A stretch of 64,000 nucleotides of DNA from Candidatus Melainabacteria bacterium (lineage in GTDB: Bacteria > Cyanobacteriota > Vampirovibrionia > Obscuribacterales > Obscuribacteraceae), in the NCBI GenBank assembly GCA_016212515.1, contig JACRFZ010000095.1, positions 58,957 through 122,956 on the forward strand, given 5' to 3'. This document shows, one piece after another, positions 34,124 through 44,096 of this stretch (position 1 is its first letter; each line of letters begins with the position of its first letter). The notes below the pieces were generated by a model that was given only the letters and a program-made list of their open reading frames with translations, was not told the DNA's origin and searched no databases. The translations under genes and the position numbers were made by a program.

Positions 34124-36484
34124 TTATCTGGTCTTTTCGGCCGGCAGATACTGCGGGCCGGGATTGTAAGGATACAGCCTCATGACCACGCCTTCGGCAT
34201 TCTTGCTTTGCACCGGTTTGGCGGCTGTTCTTGCCGGGGCTGGTTCCGGCAGCTTTTCGCTTAAGGTTCTGTCGCTGCTCTGGGGCAGCTTGCCCTGAGG
34301 ACCTTCGTTGCCGCTTCCCGGTGTGGGAGCGGTGGGCGGTGCTTCTGCAGGGGTGGTGACGGGAGGAGCGGTGGGCGGTGTCTTATCAGGGCCCGGTGTG
34401 GGGGCCGTGCCTGGTGTTTGTGCTGTGGTATCGGTGCCGCTGCCGGTTTCGGCCGCGGTGCCGCCGCCATCAGTACTGCCGGTGGTGCTACCAGTTTCGC
34501 TAGTGCCGGCGGTAGCGGTTTCTTCTTTGGCAGTGTCGCTGGAGCGCGCCAGTTGTTCACCGCTACCGGCCGGTTTTGATTCATCGGGACTTATTGGTGA
34601 GGGCACCATGAAATTGCCGGGCGGTGTGGGATGGGCTTTATAGTAAGCCTCGTTGTAGTTGTGCCAGATCTTGGCCATTACAACGCCGCCTGTGACGTTC
34701 TTGCCTTCAATGGGGTGGTTTTCGTCGTTACCGCCCCAGACGGCTGTGACCAGGTCGGGAGTGAAGCCTATGAACCAGATGTCTTTGCCTTCATCGGCGG
34801 TGCCGGTTTTGCCGGCCACGGGACGATCGGCCAGCTTAGCCTGGGTGCCGGTTCCCCATCTGACTACATCTTGCATGCAGTCTACCAGGCGGGCTATTGG
34901 TTCAACCTGGAAGGCTCGGTCGACCTTGGGTTCGAAGACTTCAATCACCTGACCGCGGTTGTTTTCGATTTTGCGAATCACCTGCGGTTTGATGGTGACG
35001 CCGAATCTGGCGAAAGTCGAGTAGGCGCCGGCCATTTCCAGGGGTGAGGCGGCGGAACTGCCCAGGGCGAGAGAGAGGTTTGGATCCAGTTTGGCGGTCA
35101 GACCGGCCAGTCTGGCTGTTTCAATAACGCTCTCCATGCCCACTTCTTTGCCGATTTTGACCGCTGGTACGTTGCGCGACAGCGCCAGGGCCCTTCGCAC
35201 TGTTATGCGTCCGTAAAATTTGCGGTCAAAGTTTTTGGGCGCATAGTCGGGCAGACCCCAGGGCTGGTGGATGACCAGGGGCGAGTCGTCGATGATGCTG
35301 TCAGGGTTATAGGCATTTTTGGAAAAGGCCGTCAGGTAGACGAAGGGCTTGAAGGATGAGCCGACTGTGTGGGGATTGGTGGCGCGGTTGAACTGGTTCT
35401 TCCAGAAATCGCCCACGCCGCCCACCAGGGCAATGATCGCTCCGTCGTTTACCCTTACGGAAACGAGAGCGCCCTGGGTGACGCCCTTCGGTGCCTTCTT
35501 GATGCCTTCATTGAGGTTTTGTTCGGCCAGTTCCTGGGCGGTGGTATCAAGGTTGGTGTAGACCCTCAAACCTTGCCGGCGCATCTCCGCCTGGGAGAAA
35601 CGCTCCCGCAAAACTTCCAGCACATAACTTATATAGTATGGGTACTTTTGCAGGGGATTGATGCCCTTTTTGAAAGCCAATTTTTGCGCTTTGGCATCTT
35701 TTGCCTGTTTGTCGGTGATGTAGCCGTATTCCACCATTTTGGCGATGATTTCTCGCTGTCTGGCAATAGCCTGGTCGCGGCCTTTGACCGTGCCCAGTTC
35801 GCTGGGCGCTTTGACCAGACCGGCTAGAAAGGCTGATTCGGCGATGTTCAAGCGGGTAGCTGTCTTATCGAAGTAGCGGGAAGCGGCCCGTTCGATACCA
35901 TAGGCATTATTGCCGAAGTAGACCTGGTTCAAATACATATTGAGGATGCGCTCTTTGCTGTAGCGGCGCTCCAGGTCCCAGGCCACGTAAGCTTCCTTCA
36001 GTTTGCGATCGACGGTACGACCGGCGTCGGAGAAGAAGAGGTTTTTGGCCAACTGCTGAGTGATGGTGGAACCGCCTTCCACCACGTGTCCGGCCTGCAT
36101 GTTGGCCAGGAAGGCACGAATGATACTGAAGAAATTGATACCGTTATGTTCGTAGAAGTGGTGATCTTCAGCGGCCAGGATGGCCTGCTGCATGTGGTTA
36201 GAAATTTGATTGAGGGGCACCACGCGCCTGTCTTCGTCACCCTCGACGGTACAAATCAGGTGGTCTTGCCCGTCGAAGATCTGGATCGCTTCAATGGGTT
36301 CATAGCGCTCGACCATGGTGACATCCGGGATGTCCTGCAGTTGTTTCCAGAAGGAAGCGCCCAGGTAGCCCAGACCGAGACAGCCCACCACCACACCAAA
36401 AATGGTGATTTTCTTCAGGGGGCCGGAAATGCGACCGAGCGCGCCCTGATTTTTCTTTCTGGCCTGTGATCTGCGTTTTGCCAC
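34124..36484 (-). CDS. Class A penicillin-binding protein (bifunctional peptidoglycan synthase)
   Basis: A 786-residue inner-membrane enzyme that polymerises glycan strands and cross-links peptides. After a basic tail and one membrane helix (28-50), the GT51 transglycosylase domain (about 60-240) shows EDHHFYEHNGIN, with the catalytic Glu, and GGSTITQQLAKN. The transpeptidase domain (about 330-640) has the catalytic GSSFKP, SRN and KTGT motifs. A 110-residue Thr/Pro/Gly-rich tail follows, unusual but seen in actinobacterial and other PBPs. Similar to PBP1A (mrcA/ponA). Confidence 0.95.
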   Translation of the reverse strand: MAKRRSQARKKNQGALGRISGPLKKITIFGVVVGCLGLGYLGASFWKQLQDIPDVTMVERYEPIEAIQIFDGQDHLICTVEGDEDRRVVPLNQISNHMQQAILAAEDHHFYEHNGINFFSIIRAFLANMQAGHVVEGGSTITQQLAKNLFFSDAGRTVDRKLKEAYVAWDLERRYSKERILNMYLNQVYFGNNAYGIERAASRYFDKTATRLNIAESAFLAGLVKAPSELGTVKGRDQAIARQREIIAKMVEYGYITDKQAKDAKAQKLAFKKGINPLQKYPYYISYVLEVLRERFSQAEMRRQGLRVYTNLDTTAQELAEQNLNEGIKKAPKGVTQGALVSVRVNDGAIIALVGGVGDFWKNQFNRATNPHTVGSSFKPFVYLTAFSKNAYNPDSIIDDSPLVIHQPWGLPDYAPKNFDRKFYGRITVRRALALSRNVPAVKIGKEVGMESVIETARLAGLTAKLDPNLSLALGSSAASPLEMAGAYSTFARFGVTIKPQVIRKIENNRGQVIEVFEPKVDRAFQVEPIARLVDCMQDVVRWGTGTQAKLADRPVAGKTGTADEGKDIWFIGFTPDLVTAVWGGNDENHPIEGKNVTGGVVMAKIWHNYNEAYYKAHPTPPGNFMVPSPISPDESKPAGSGEQLARSSDTAKEETATAGTSETGSTTGSTDGGGTAAETGSGTDTTAQTPGTAPTPGPDKTPPTAPPVTTPAEAPPTAPTPGSGNEGPQGKLPQSSDRTLSEKLPEPAPARTAAKPVQSKNAEGVVMRLYPYNPGPQYLPAEKTR

Positions 36485-36627
36485 TTTTGCCTGAGCCGGT
36501 CGTTTTCGATATCTGTGAGAGATTCCGGAGATGTCAGTTAGTACGTTTCATCGGCATTATAACTTAGTTGTGCAGGTGTGCCTGTTAGCGTCGCTTCATG
36601 GTAAAAGCTGCTGTTAAGGGTGGGTAA

Positions 36628-36654
36628 GAATTGTGCCTGGCACAGGCACAATTC
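36628..36654. terminator. Perfect 12-bp inverted repeat with 3-nt loop
   Basis: GAATTGTGCCTG, loop GCA, then its exact reverse complement. It lies between the xer stop and the PBP start, 57 bp downstream of xer. There is no long T run after it on the minus strand, so it may be a terminator, an RNA stabiliser or a dyad operator for the PBP gene. Confidence 0.55.
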
Positions 36655-36663
36655 AAGCAAAGA

Positions 36664-36683
36664 AGAGGGGTTTCCCCCTCTTT
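36664..36683 (-). terminator. Probable terminator of the xer gene
   Basis: AAGAGGGG and CCCCTCTT form a stem of about 8 bp, followed on the minus strand by a short pyrimidine run (CTTCTTTG). It lies 28 bp beyond the recombinase stop. Confidence 0.55.
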
Positions 36684-36710
36684 TGAGTGTTGCTTAATGT
36701 TTGCGTTATA

Positions 36711-37715
36711 TCAAGCGCGCGGATGGGTGTTCATATAAACCCTTCTCAGTCTTTCCAGGCTGACGTGGGTGTATATCTGGGTGGTGTTGATGGTCGTGTG
36801 ACCGAGCAGGTCTTGAACTACGCGCAGGTCGGCACCGCCCTCCAGGAGGTGGGTGGCGAAGGTGTGTCTCAAGGTGTGAGGCGTGATGGTCTTATTGATG
36901 CCGGCCTTGAGGGCGTGTTTCATGACGATGCGGTGCACCGAGCGGGAAGAAAGCCTGGTAGCCTGGCGGCTCACGAAGAGCGGGTGCTCGGCCTGAGGGT
37001 GGCGACCCTCTGCCAGTTTAGACCAGTACTCGGTCAGATATTTCTTCAGCCAGTTATGGGCGCTCTGGTTCAGGAGCACTACTCTTTCTTTGCCGCCTTT
37101 ACCGAGGACGCGCATTTCCATGGCTTCCTGATTGTAGTCTTGCACCCTGAGCCCGCAAAGCTCACTGACGCGCATGCCGGTGGCATAGAGTACTTCCATC
37201 AGGGCTCTATCTCTGACACCAAGCACGGTGTTGGTATCGGGTGTCATGAGCAGGCGAACTACTTCTTCTTTGTCAAGACAAGAAGGAAGTCTTCTTGTCA
37301 GCTTGGGACCTCTCACTTGTTTTGAGGGATCTTCATCGATGAGTTGTTCGCGGCGCAGATAGCGATAAAAGCTGCGAATGGCTGAGATCTTTCTAGCCAC
37401 GGTGGGTCTGGAATATTGTTCTTGAATCTGCCTTATATAGGCTCGCAAGCCCTCTGCTTCCAGCCAGCCGCTGCCAGCACCGGCGGTGCTCATATCTACG
37501 GTGGGCACATTCGTTTGTATGGGGGTTGCTTCCCCTTCGGTGTTGGGCAGATCTGAGCCGATTAGTTGGCGCAGATCATTCATGTAAGCCCTGATTGTAT
37601 GTGAAGAGTAATTCCGTTCTACTTCTAGATAACCAGCAAACTGATCTAACCAAATTTGGTGGCAATTATTAGAACCACCGTCGATGGCACCACTCAATCC
37701 ATTTTGCGAACTCAC
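36711..37715 (-). CDS. xerC: Tyrosine recombinase, XerC/XerD type
   Basis: A 334-residue site-specific recombinase of the kind that resolves chromosome dimers at dif. The N-terminal SAM-like DNA-binding domain carries VERNYSSHTIRAYMNDLRQL, and the C-terminal catalytic domain has GMRVSELCGL (Arg), GKGGKER (Lys), HTLRHTFATHLL (His, Arg), GHTTINTTQIY (His, Tyr nucleophile). The whole catalytic set is intact. About 30 extra residues are inserted after the first SAM helix. Whether it is the XerC or XerD paralogue cannot be decided here; the symbol is provisional. Confidence 0.9.
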   Translation of the reverse strand: MSSQNGLSGAIDGGSNNCHQIWLDQFAGYLEVERNYSSHTIRAYMNDLRQLIGSDLPNTEGEATPIQTNVPTVDMSTAGAGSGWLEAEGLRAYIRQIQEQYSRPTVARKISAIRSFYRYLRREQLIDEDPSKQVRGPKLTRRLPSCLDKEEVVRLLMTPDTNTVLGVRDRALMEVLYATGMRVSELCGLRVQDYNQEAMEMRVLGKGGKERVVLLNQSAHNWLKKYLTEYWSKLAEGRHPQAEHPLFVSRQATRLSSRSVHRIVMKHALKAGINKTITPHTLRHTFATHLLEGGADLRVVQDLLGHTTINTTQIYTHVSLERLRRVYMNTHPRA

Positions 37716-37935
37716 TTTTGACCAACCTTCTAGTAACTGGGGAAAATCAAGCCGACACTTTACTAATTATGAGAAGTTTGCAAGCTTTGTAAAGCCCCCC
37801 GGCCTGGGCAAAACGGAAGTCATGAGGCTAATAATTTGCCTTTATCGGTCTGTTTTTAGTGCCATCTTGGGTGGTGTCAACTAGTGGTAACACCCGTGGT
37901 GGCACGACTTTCGATCATTTTGATGCATGCAAAAG

Positions 37936-37978
37936 TTAGCGAAGAATTTTTCTCTCAATGCCCAAAAAAATTCGCTAA
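37936..37978 (-). terminator. Hairpin downstream of tRNA-Sec
   Basis: TTAGCGAA at the left and TTCGCTAA at the right pair, with A/T-rich inner arms that extend the stem imperfectly. On the minus strand it lies about 23 nt beyond the tRNA 3' end and is followed by CTTTTG. Probably the transcription stop for the tRNA. Confidence 0.5.
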
Positions 37979-38000
37979 ATTGTCTAATAATTTAATCAGT

Positions 38001-38096
38001 CGGGGATGCGTGGGAATCGAACCCACCCAGGACAGGATCGGCCTGCCCCGCAACGGTTTTGAAGACCGCACACCACACCAGCAGTGCTCCATCCCC
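38001..38096 (-). tRNA. selC: Selenocysteine tRNA (tRNA-Sec, anticodon UCA)
   Basis: A 96-nt cloverleaf on the minus strand. The anticodon stem-loop GCGGT-CTTCAAA-ACCGT reads UCA, which pairs with UGA. Features specific to tRNA-Sec are a long D stem of up to seven pairs closed by a 4-nt loop and an extended variable arm (GGGCAGG pairing with CCTGTCC), together with the T arm GTGGG-TTCGATT-CCCAC. The acceptor GGGGATG pairs with CATCCCC; the eighth pair would be G-G. The 3' CCA is not encoded. It decodes UGA for selenoproteins and fits the in-frame UGA gene at 50538. Confidence 0.93.
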
Positions 38097-38555
38097 ATAT
38101 GTATCGGTATCGTAAGTGGTGCGATCTTCTTTTTGCGGAGCAATGAAACTTTTTGCTTATCGCTTTAAAACGCCCAATTGATCTGTCACCACTGGTGATG
38201 CCGATTTCACCACTCTCGATGGCTGAAGACAAAGGAGAGCGGAATATTTAGTGTATACGCAATCGCTATGCCTGGCAATTGAAAGTTCCTTTCGGACTGC
38301 TTAGATAGATTCACTTGCCTGGAAATATTGCAGTGTTCCCCTGGTCAAACACCTGGAAGCCTCAATCGGTGGCGTTCTAATTGTTAAATCTGAAAGCTTA
38401 GGCAAGGTTAATAACTGTGCAAATTTATTAAAGGGATTTTATTATAACTCCTTGAATCCTTGAAACTCCTCTTGGGTATGGCGATTCGGGTTTCTGGGAA
38501 AAGTTTAAGAAAAATTTGGGGGCTTGACGGCTCGTCATGATTCCCAACATTTTCG
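38097..38555. other. Intergenic region upstream of rpoB, no gene seen
   Basis: The 460 bp between tRNA-Sec and the rpoB promoter contain only short frames without ribosome sites. rplJ/rplL, which usually precede rpoB, are absent, so the polymerase operon begins with rpoB here. Confidence 0.5.
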
Positions 38556-38585
38556 TTGACAATACAATAGATATATCCGTATAGT
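38556..38585 (+). promoter_or_regulatory. Promoter of the rpoB-rpoC1-rpoC2 operon
   Basis: TTGACA and TATAGT separated by 18 bp, nearly perfect sigma70-type elements. Start of transcription would be near 38592, leaving a leader of about 70 nt before the rpoB ATG. Confidence 0.75.
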
Positions 38586-38661
38586 TGCTCCCTTGTGCCT
38601 GCATTTGCCTCAGCGCAACTGCAATCTTTGTGCATCCACAGCCATAATTTAGAGGTAACCG

Positions 38662-41600
38662 ATGGCTTTAGAGTTGTCTGAGCGCGTAAGAACCTTCGGG
38701 GCCGGTTCTACGCGCATTGCCGATCTGCCCGATCTCGCCGAGATTCAAAAAAGTTCGTTCAAATGGTTCATTGAAGAGGGGCTCGCAGAAGAACTGCGTG
38801 CCTTTAGTCCTATTAAGGATTACACCGGCCGTCTTGAACTGCACTTTTTGACCAACTACAACTTCGAGGATCATACTGAGCCTAATAAGCCTAAGACCCC
38901 CGAAGAGGCTCGTTCCCTCGATGCCAGCTTCACTAAGAAGCTGCGTATCCAGATGCGCCTGGTCAACAGGGAAATGGGTGAGATCAAAGAACAAGAGATC
39001 TACGTCGGCGATATTCCGATGATGACCGACCGCGGTACATTCATTATTAACGGTGCCGAGCGCGTTATCGTTTCTCAGATTGTGAGAAGCCCTGGTATCT
39101 ACTTCAAGAGAGAAGTCGATTCCAACGGTAAGCGTACCTTCTCCGCCACCATGATCCCCAACCGGGGCGCCTGGCTGAAGTTCGAAACCGATGTCAATGA
39201 CATTATCTATGTCAAGATCGACAAGAACCGCAAACTGCCGGCAACTACCTTGCTTCGTGCTCTCGGCTATTCCGATTCCGAGATGGAGAGCTTGTTCCGT
39301 CATAAAGAGTTCCTCAAAAAGACTCTCGACAAAGACGCCAACAAGACTCGCGAAGACTCACTCATTGAAGTCTACAGAAAGCTCAGACCAGGCGATCCGC
39401 CCTCTGTGGCCGGCGGTCAGAGCATCTTGGACAGCCGCTTCTTCGACGACAAGCGCTATGACCTGGGTCGTGTCGGACGCTACAAGCTCAACAAAAAGCT
39501 TGCTCTCTCCGTTCCCGAGACTCAGCGCACCCTCACCCGTGAAGATATCGTCGCATCGGTCGACTACCTCATCGGCTTGCACTACGACGAAGGTCACGTA
39601 GATGACATCGACCACCTCGGTAACCGTCGTATCCGTTCCGTCGGCGAACTTTTGCAGAACCAGTTCCGCATCGGTTTGACCCGACTGGAGAGAATCGTGC
39701 GTGAGCGCATGACCTTGCAGGATGCCGACACCCTCACACCGGCCAACTTGCTCAACACCAAGCCTCTGGTGGCAGCTATCCGTGAATTCTTCGGCTCCTC
39801 GCAGTTGTCGCAGTTCATGGACCAGACCAACCCCCTGGCTGAACTGACCCACAAGCGCAGACTGTCTGCCCTTGGACCGGGCGGTTTGTCCAGAGAAAGA
39901 GCGGGCTTCGCTGTTCGCGACATTCACCCCAGCCACTACGGTCGTATTTGTCCGGTTGAGACTCCTGAAGGTCCCAACGCCGGTCTGATAGGCTCTCTGG
40001 CTACCCATGCCCGCGTCAATGCCTATGGTTTCATCGAAACGCCTTACCGCCTCGTACAAAACGAGATGGTCACCGAAACCATTCACTACCTCACCGCCGA
40101 CGAAGAAGATAGATTCCGCGTTGCTCCTGGCGATGTGCCGGTGAATGAGGACGGCAGTTTCGTCAAGGAATTGATTCCGGTTCGCTATAAAGCCGAGTTT
40201 ATCGAAACCTCTCCTGATCACGTCGACTATGTGGGCGTCAGCCCCATTCAGATCGTTTCAGTGGGAACGGCTCTCATCCCCTTCCTGGAGCACGACGATG
40301 CTAACCGAGCCCTCATGGGTTCGAACATGCAACGTCAGTCGGTGCCCCTGGTCAAGACTGAAAGACCGCTGGTCACCACCGGCATCGAGCGCCAGGCGGC
40401 GCGCGACTCGGGTATGGTGATCGTGGCCGATATCGAAGGCAAAGTGGAGTACGTCTCCGCTACCTCTATACATGTACGCACCAAGGACAAGCGCCTGGTC
40501 AAATACCGTCTTTCCAAGTTCCAGCGTTCCAACCAGGATACCTGCTTGAACCAGAAGCCGGTGGTGAGACCCGGTGACAACGTCAAGCCCGGCGATGTCA
40601 TCGCCGACGGTGCCGCCACCAATACCGGCGAGCTTTCCGTAGGACGCAACTTGCTGGTGGCTTTCATGCCCTGGGAAGGCTACAACTTTGAGGACGCCAT
40701 CCTTATAAGTCAGCGCCTGGTCTTTGATGATGTGCTTACTTCCATCCACATTGAGAAACTGGAAATCGATGCCCGTTCCACTAAACTTGGACCGGAAGAG
40801 ATAACCAGAGAAGTTCCCAACGTATCGGAAGAATCGCTGCGCCACCTGGACGAAACCGGTATCGTGAGAATTGGTTCCCGCGTATATCCGGACGATATCC
40901 TGGTCGGTAAGATCACACCCAAGGGCGAATCCGAGCACCCGCCGGAAGAAAAACTCTTGCGTGCCATCTTCGGCGAAAAAGCCAGAGACGTTCGCGATAA
41001 CTCCTTGAGAGTGCCCCACGGCGAAGGCGGTCGCGTCGTAGACGTTAAAGTCTTCGACAGAGAGAAAGGCGACGAATTGCCGCCTGTCGCCAACAAAGTG
41101 GTGCGTGTCTACATTGCCCAGAAACGTAAAGTATCCGTGGGCGATAAAGTGGCTGGACGTCACGGTAACAAAGGTATCGTGGCCAAGATTCTGCCCACCG
41201 AGGACATGCCCTTCCTGCCCGACGGTACTCCGGTAGACATCGTGCTTAACCCGCTTGGTGTGCCTTCCCGTATGAACGTGGGACAGACCTTCGAAACCTT
41301 GCTCGGTCTGGCTGCTTACCTGACCGGTCAGCGCTACGAAGTACCTCCTTTCGACGAAATGTTCGAATCGGAAGCTTCCAGCGTCACTGTGCATAACGAG
41401 ATCAAGAAAGGCAAAAAGGTCTCCGGCTTTGACTGGGTAGGCGATGACGGTAAAGTCACCCTCTACGACGGTCGTACCGGTGATGCCTTCGACAATCCGG
41501 TCACAGTCGGCAAGATCTATATGATGAAACTGGTCCACCTGGTAGACGATAAGATTCACGCTCGCTCCACCGGACCCTACTCCCTTGTTACCCAGCAGCC

Positions 41601-42168
41601 GCTCGGTGGTAAGGCTCAGTTCGGCGGACAGAGATTGGGAGAAATGGAATGCTGGGCTCTTGAAGCTTTCGGCGCCGGCTACTCTCTGCAAGAGATGTTG
41701 ACCATCAAGTCTGACGATGTGAACGGACGCTCCAAAGCTTACGAATCCATCGTTAAAGGTGAGAACTTGAGACGTCCCGGTATTCCTGAATCCTTCAAAG
41801 TACTGGTGCGCGAACTGCAGTCCATCGGTCTCGATGTCTCTGTGGCCAAACGTACCCGGGAAGGTCAGGAAGTGGAAGTGGACCTGATGACCGAAGTAGA
41901 GGATGTACGTCCTCGCGGTCTGAGACGCCTCAGTCCCTTTGGTGAGATTGGACTGGAATCCGAACTGGCTGAACTCTCCCGCCAGGCCCAGATGCCCGCG
42001 GGCGCTGTGGCCGTCTCCGCCGGAGACGAAGATGGCGAAGAGCTGGTCGGCGCTGGATTCAGTGAAGTCCTTGATACCGGCGATGAAGTCGGTGTTGTGC
42101 CTGCGGTAGCCGCTGCAGCCGACACTGTCTTTGATGACGGTGATCTCGGCGAAGACGACGAAGCTTAA
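38662..42168 (+). CDS. rpoB: RNA polymerase subunit beta
   Basis: A 1168-residue catalytic core subunit that, with beta', forms the RNA polymerase active centre. Diagnostic segments include [32 protein letters not shown] (rifampicin pocket with the usual Asp, His and Ser), [31 protein letters not shown] and [11 protein letters not shown]. The C-terminal acidic tail ([13 protein letters not shown] onward) is an extension. The ATG has AGAGGT upstream. First gene of the operon, 86 bp before rpoC1. Confidence 0.98.
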   Translation: MALELSERVRTFGAGSTRIADLPDLAEIQKSSFKWFIEEGLAEELRAFSPIKDYTGRLELHFLTNYNFEDHTEPNKPKTPEEARSLDASFTKKLRIQMRLVNREMGEIKEQEIYVGDIPMMTDRGTFIINGAERVIVSQIVRSPGIYFKREVDSNGKRTFSATMIPNRGAWLKFETDVNDIIYVKIDKNRKLPATTLLRALGYSDSEMESLFRHKEFLKKTLDKDANKTREDSLIEVYRKLRPGDPPSVAGGQSILDSRFFDDKRYDLGRVGRYKLNKKLALSVPETQRTLTREDIVASVDYLIGLHYDEGHVDDIDHLGNRRIRSVGELLQNQFRIGLTRLERIVRERMTLQDADTLTPANLLNTKPLVAAIREFFGSSQLSQFMDQTNPLAELTHKRRLSALGPGGLSRERAGFAVRDIHPSHYGRICPVETPEGPNAGLIGSLATHARVNAYGFIETPYRLVQNEMVTETIHYLTADEEDRFRVAPGDVPVNEDGSFVKELIPVRYKAEFIETSPDHVDYVGVSPIQIVSVGTALIPFLEHDDANRALMGSNMQRQSVPLVKTERPLVTTGIERQAARDSGMVIVADIEGKVEYVSATSIHVRTKDKRLVKYRLSKFQRSNQDTCLNQKPVVRPGDNVKPGDVIADGAATNTGELSVGRNLLVAFMPWEGYNFEDAILISQRLVFDDVLTSIHIEKLEIDARSTKLGPEEITREVPNVSEESLRHLDETGIVRIGSRVYPDDILVGKITPKGESEHPPEEKLLRAIFGEKARDVRDNSLRVPHGEGGRVVDVKVFDREKGDELPPVANKVVRVYIAQKRKVSVGDKVAGRHGNKGIVAKILPTEDMPFLPDGTPVDIVLNPLGVPSRMNVGQTFETLLGLAAYLTGQRYEVPPFDEMFESEASSVTVHNEIKKGKKVSGFDWVGDDGKVTLYDGRTGDAFDNPVTVGKIYMMKLVHLVDDKIHARSTGPYSLVTQQPLGGKAQFGGQRLGEMECWALEAFGAGYSLQEMLTIKSDDVNGRSKAYESIVKGENLRRPGIPESFKVLVRELQSIGLDVSVAKRTREGQEVEVDLMTEVEDVRPRGLRRLSPFGEIGLESELAELSRQAQMPAGAVAVSAGDEDGEELVGAGFSEVLDTGDEVGVVPAVAAAADTVFDDGDLGEDDEA

Positions 42169-42254
42169 GGCATCTGTCTAAAAGTATTGTTGGCCAGAAG
42201 GCCATATCCCACTATTAGCCGCACGGCGGCAAGGACGGAGGACTGTCAGGTAAC

Positions 42255-44054
42255 ATGCCTACAAGTATTGACCGATTTGACTACATCAAAATTGGAATCG
42301 CGTCACCGGAGCGTATTCTCAGTTGGTCTCACGGCGAAGTAACCAAGCCCGAGACAATCAACTACAGAACGCTGAAGCCGGAAAAAGACGGACTCTTTTG
42401 CGAGAGAATCTTTGGACCATCCAAGGACTGGGAATGCTATTGCGGTAAGTACAAACGCGTACGTCACCGCGGTATCACCTGCGAACGTTGCGGAGTGGAA
42501 GTAACCGACTCCAAAGTAAGACGTCACCGCATGGGCCATATCAAATTGGCTTCGCCCGTGACCCATATCTGGTTCCTGAAAGGAATCCCCAGCTATATCG
42601 GTCTCTTGCTCGATTTGCCCCTGCGCGATCTGGAGCAAGTGGTTTATTTCAACGCCTATGTTGTGACCAACGCCGGTAACTCACCCGATCTTCATAAGAA
42701 CCAGCTTCTTGCTGAAGACGAGTACGAGAAACTGCTCGAAGATCCCAACATGCAGTTCGACGTGGGCATCGGTGCGGAAGCCATCAAACAGCTTCTTCAT
42801 GACCTCGCTAGACCGGTGTACGAGCGTCCCGACAACAAGGACGATCGCGGTCGCCTTCTGGAATTGCCCGGCTTGAAAGAGATCTCGGTAGCCCTGCGTG
42901 AAGAACTGGCCGGCTCCGGCGGTTCTCAGCAGAAGCGCGCCAAGATCATCAAGCGCCTGCGCCTGGTGGAAGCGCTGCTTTCCTCCCATACCGATCCTAC
43001 CTGGGTCATTCTCGATAATCTGCCGGTTACACCGCCTGATCTTCGCCCCATGGTACAGCTCGACGGCGGACGCTTCGCTACCTCCGACCTGAACGATCTC
43101 TATCGTCGCGTTATCAACAGAAACAACCGTCTGGCCAGACTTCTGGAGATGGGCGCGCCGGAAATTATCGTCAGAAACGAAAAGCGTATGCTGCAGGAAG
43201 CCGTAGACGCCCTCATCGATAACGGCAGAAGAGGCCGTGTGGTGGTCGGTCCCAACAACCGTCCCCTCAAGTCTCTCTCCAATATCATCGAAGGTAAGCA
43301 AGGTCGTTTCCGTCAGAACCTCCTCGGTAAGCGCGTGGACTACTCCGGTCGTTCCGTTATCGTGGTCGGTCCTACCCTCAAACTGCACCAGTGCGGTTTG
43401 CCCAGAGAAATGGCTCTTGAACTGTTCAAGCCTTTCGTGATCAACAAGCTCATTGAGCGCCAGATTGTTCAGAACATCAAATCAGCTAAGAAGCAGATTG
43501 AAAAAGGTTCGGCTATCGTCTGGGAAATCCTCGAAGAAGTAATTCAAGGACACCCGGTACTGTTGAACCGCGCTCCCACACTGCACAGACTCGGTATTCA
43601 AGCCTTTGAACCGGTTCTGGTGGAAGGTCGCGCCATTCAGCTTCACCCGCTCGTTTGCTCGGCCTTCAACGCCGACTTCGACGGTGACCAGATGGCTGTT
43701 CACGTTCCCCTCTCGGTGGAAGCTCAGGCAGAAGCTCATATGCTCATGCTCGCTTCCAACAACACCCTGCTTCCCGCTACCGGTCGTCCAACCATCACTC
43801 CTACCCAGGACATGGTGCTCGGAATCTATTATCTGACCATCGAGAAGCCGGGCAATGACGATCCTAAAGTCTGTCGCGGTGCAGGAATGCGCTTCGTCAG
43901 TCTGGCTGATGCCCGTTCTGCTTTTGAAGCAGGCATAGTCGACTTGCACGCCCGTATCAAGGTGCGCGATTTCGACGGACAGATGCTGGAGACCACACCC
44001 GGTCGGATCATCTTCAACCAGGTGGTGCGTGAGGCAATCGCTTCCGTCAACTAG
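42255..44054 (+). CDS. rpoC1: RNA polymerase subunit gamma (N-terminal half of split beta')
   Basis: A 599-residue protein equal to the first part of bacterial beta'. The zinc-binding cysteines are C61, C63, C76 and C79 (CYCG...CERC), and the catalytic Mg2+ site is NADFDGDQ (472-479). It ends with a proper TAG after [17 protein letters not shown], the point where Cyanobacteria and plastids divide beta' into rpoC1 and rpoC2. The rest is encoded by the next gene 42 bp on. The break is not a frameshift: the intergenic bases contain a stop and a ribosome site. Confidence 0.97.
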   Translation: MPTSIDRFDYIKIGIASPERILSWSHGEVTKPETINYRTLKPEKDGLFCERIFGPSKDWECYCGKYKRVRHRGITCERCGVEVTDSKVRRHRMGHIKLASPVTHIWFLKGIPSYIGLLLDLPLRDLEQVVYFNAYVVTNAGNSPDLHKNQLLAEDEYEKLLEDPNMQFDVGIGAEAIKQLLHDLARPVYERPDNKDDRGRLLELPGLKEISVALREELAGSGGSQQKRAKIIKRLRLVEALLSSHTDPTWVILDNLPVTPPDLRPMVQLDGGRFATSDLNDLYRRVINRNNRLARLLEMGAPEIIVRNEKRMLQEAVDALIDNGRRGRVVVGPNNRPLKSLSNIIEGKQGRFRQNLLGKRVDYSGRSVIVVGPTLKLHQCGLPREMALELFKPFVINKLIERQIVQNIKSAKKQIEKGSAIVWEILEEVIQGHPVLLNRAPTLHRLGIQAFEPVLVEGRAIQLHPLVCSAFNADFDGDQMAVHVPLSVEAQAEAHMLMLASNNTLLPATGRPTITPTQDMVLGIYYLTIEKPGNDDPKVCRGAGMRFVSLADARSAFEAGIVDLHARIKVRDFDGQMLETTPGRIIFNQVVREAIASVN

Positions 44055-44096
44055 CTTTTACTTGTAAGTCTTCATGCCATAAAAGACGAGGGACAA

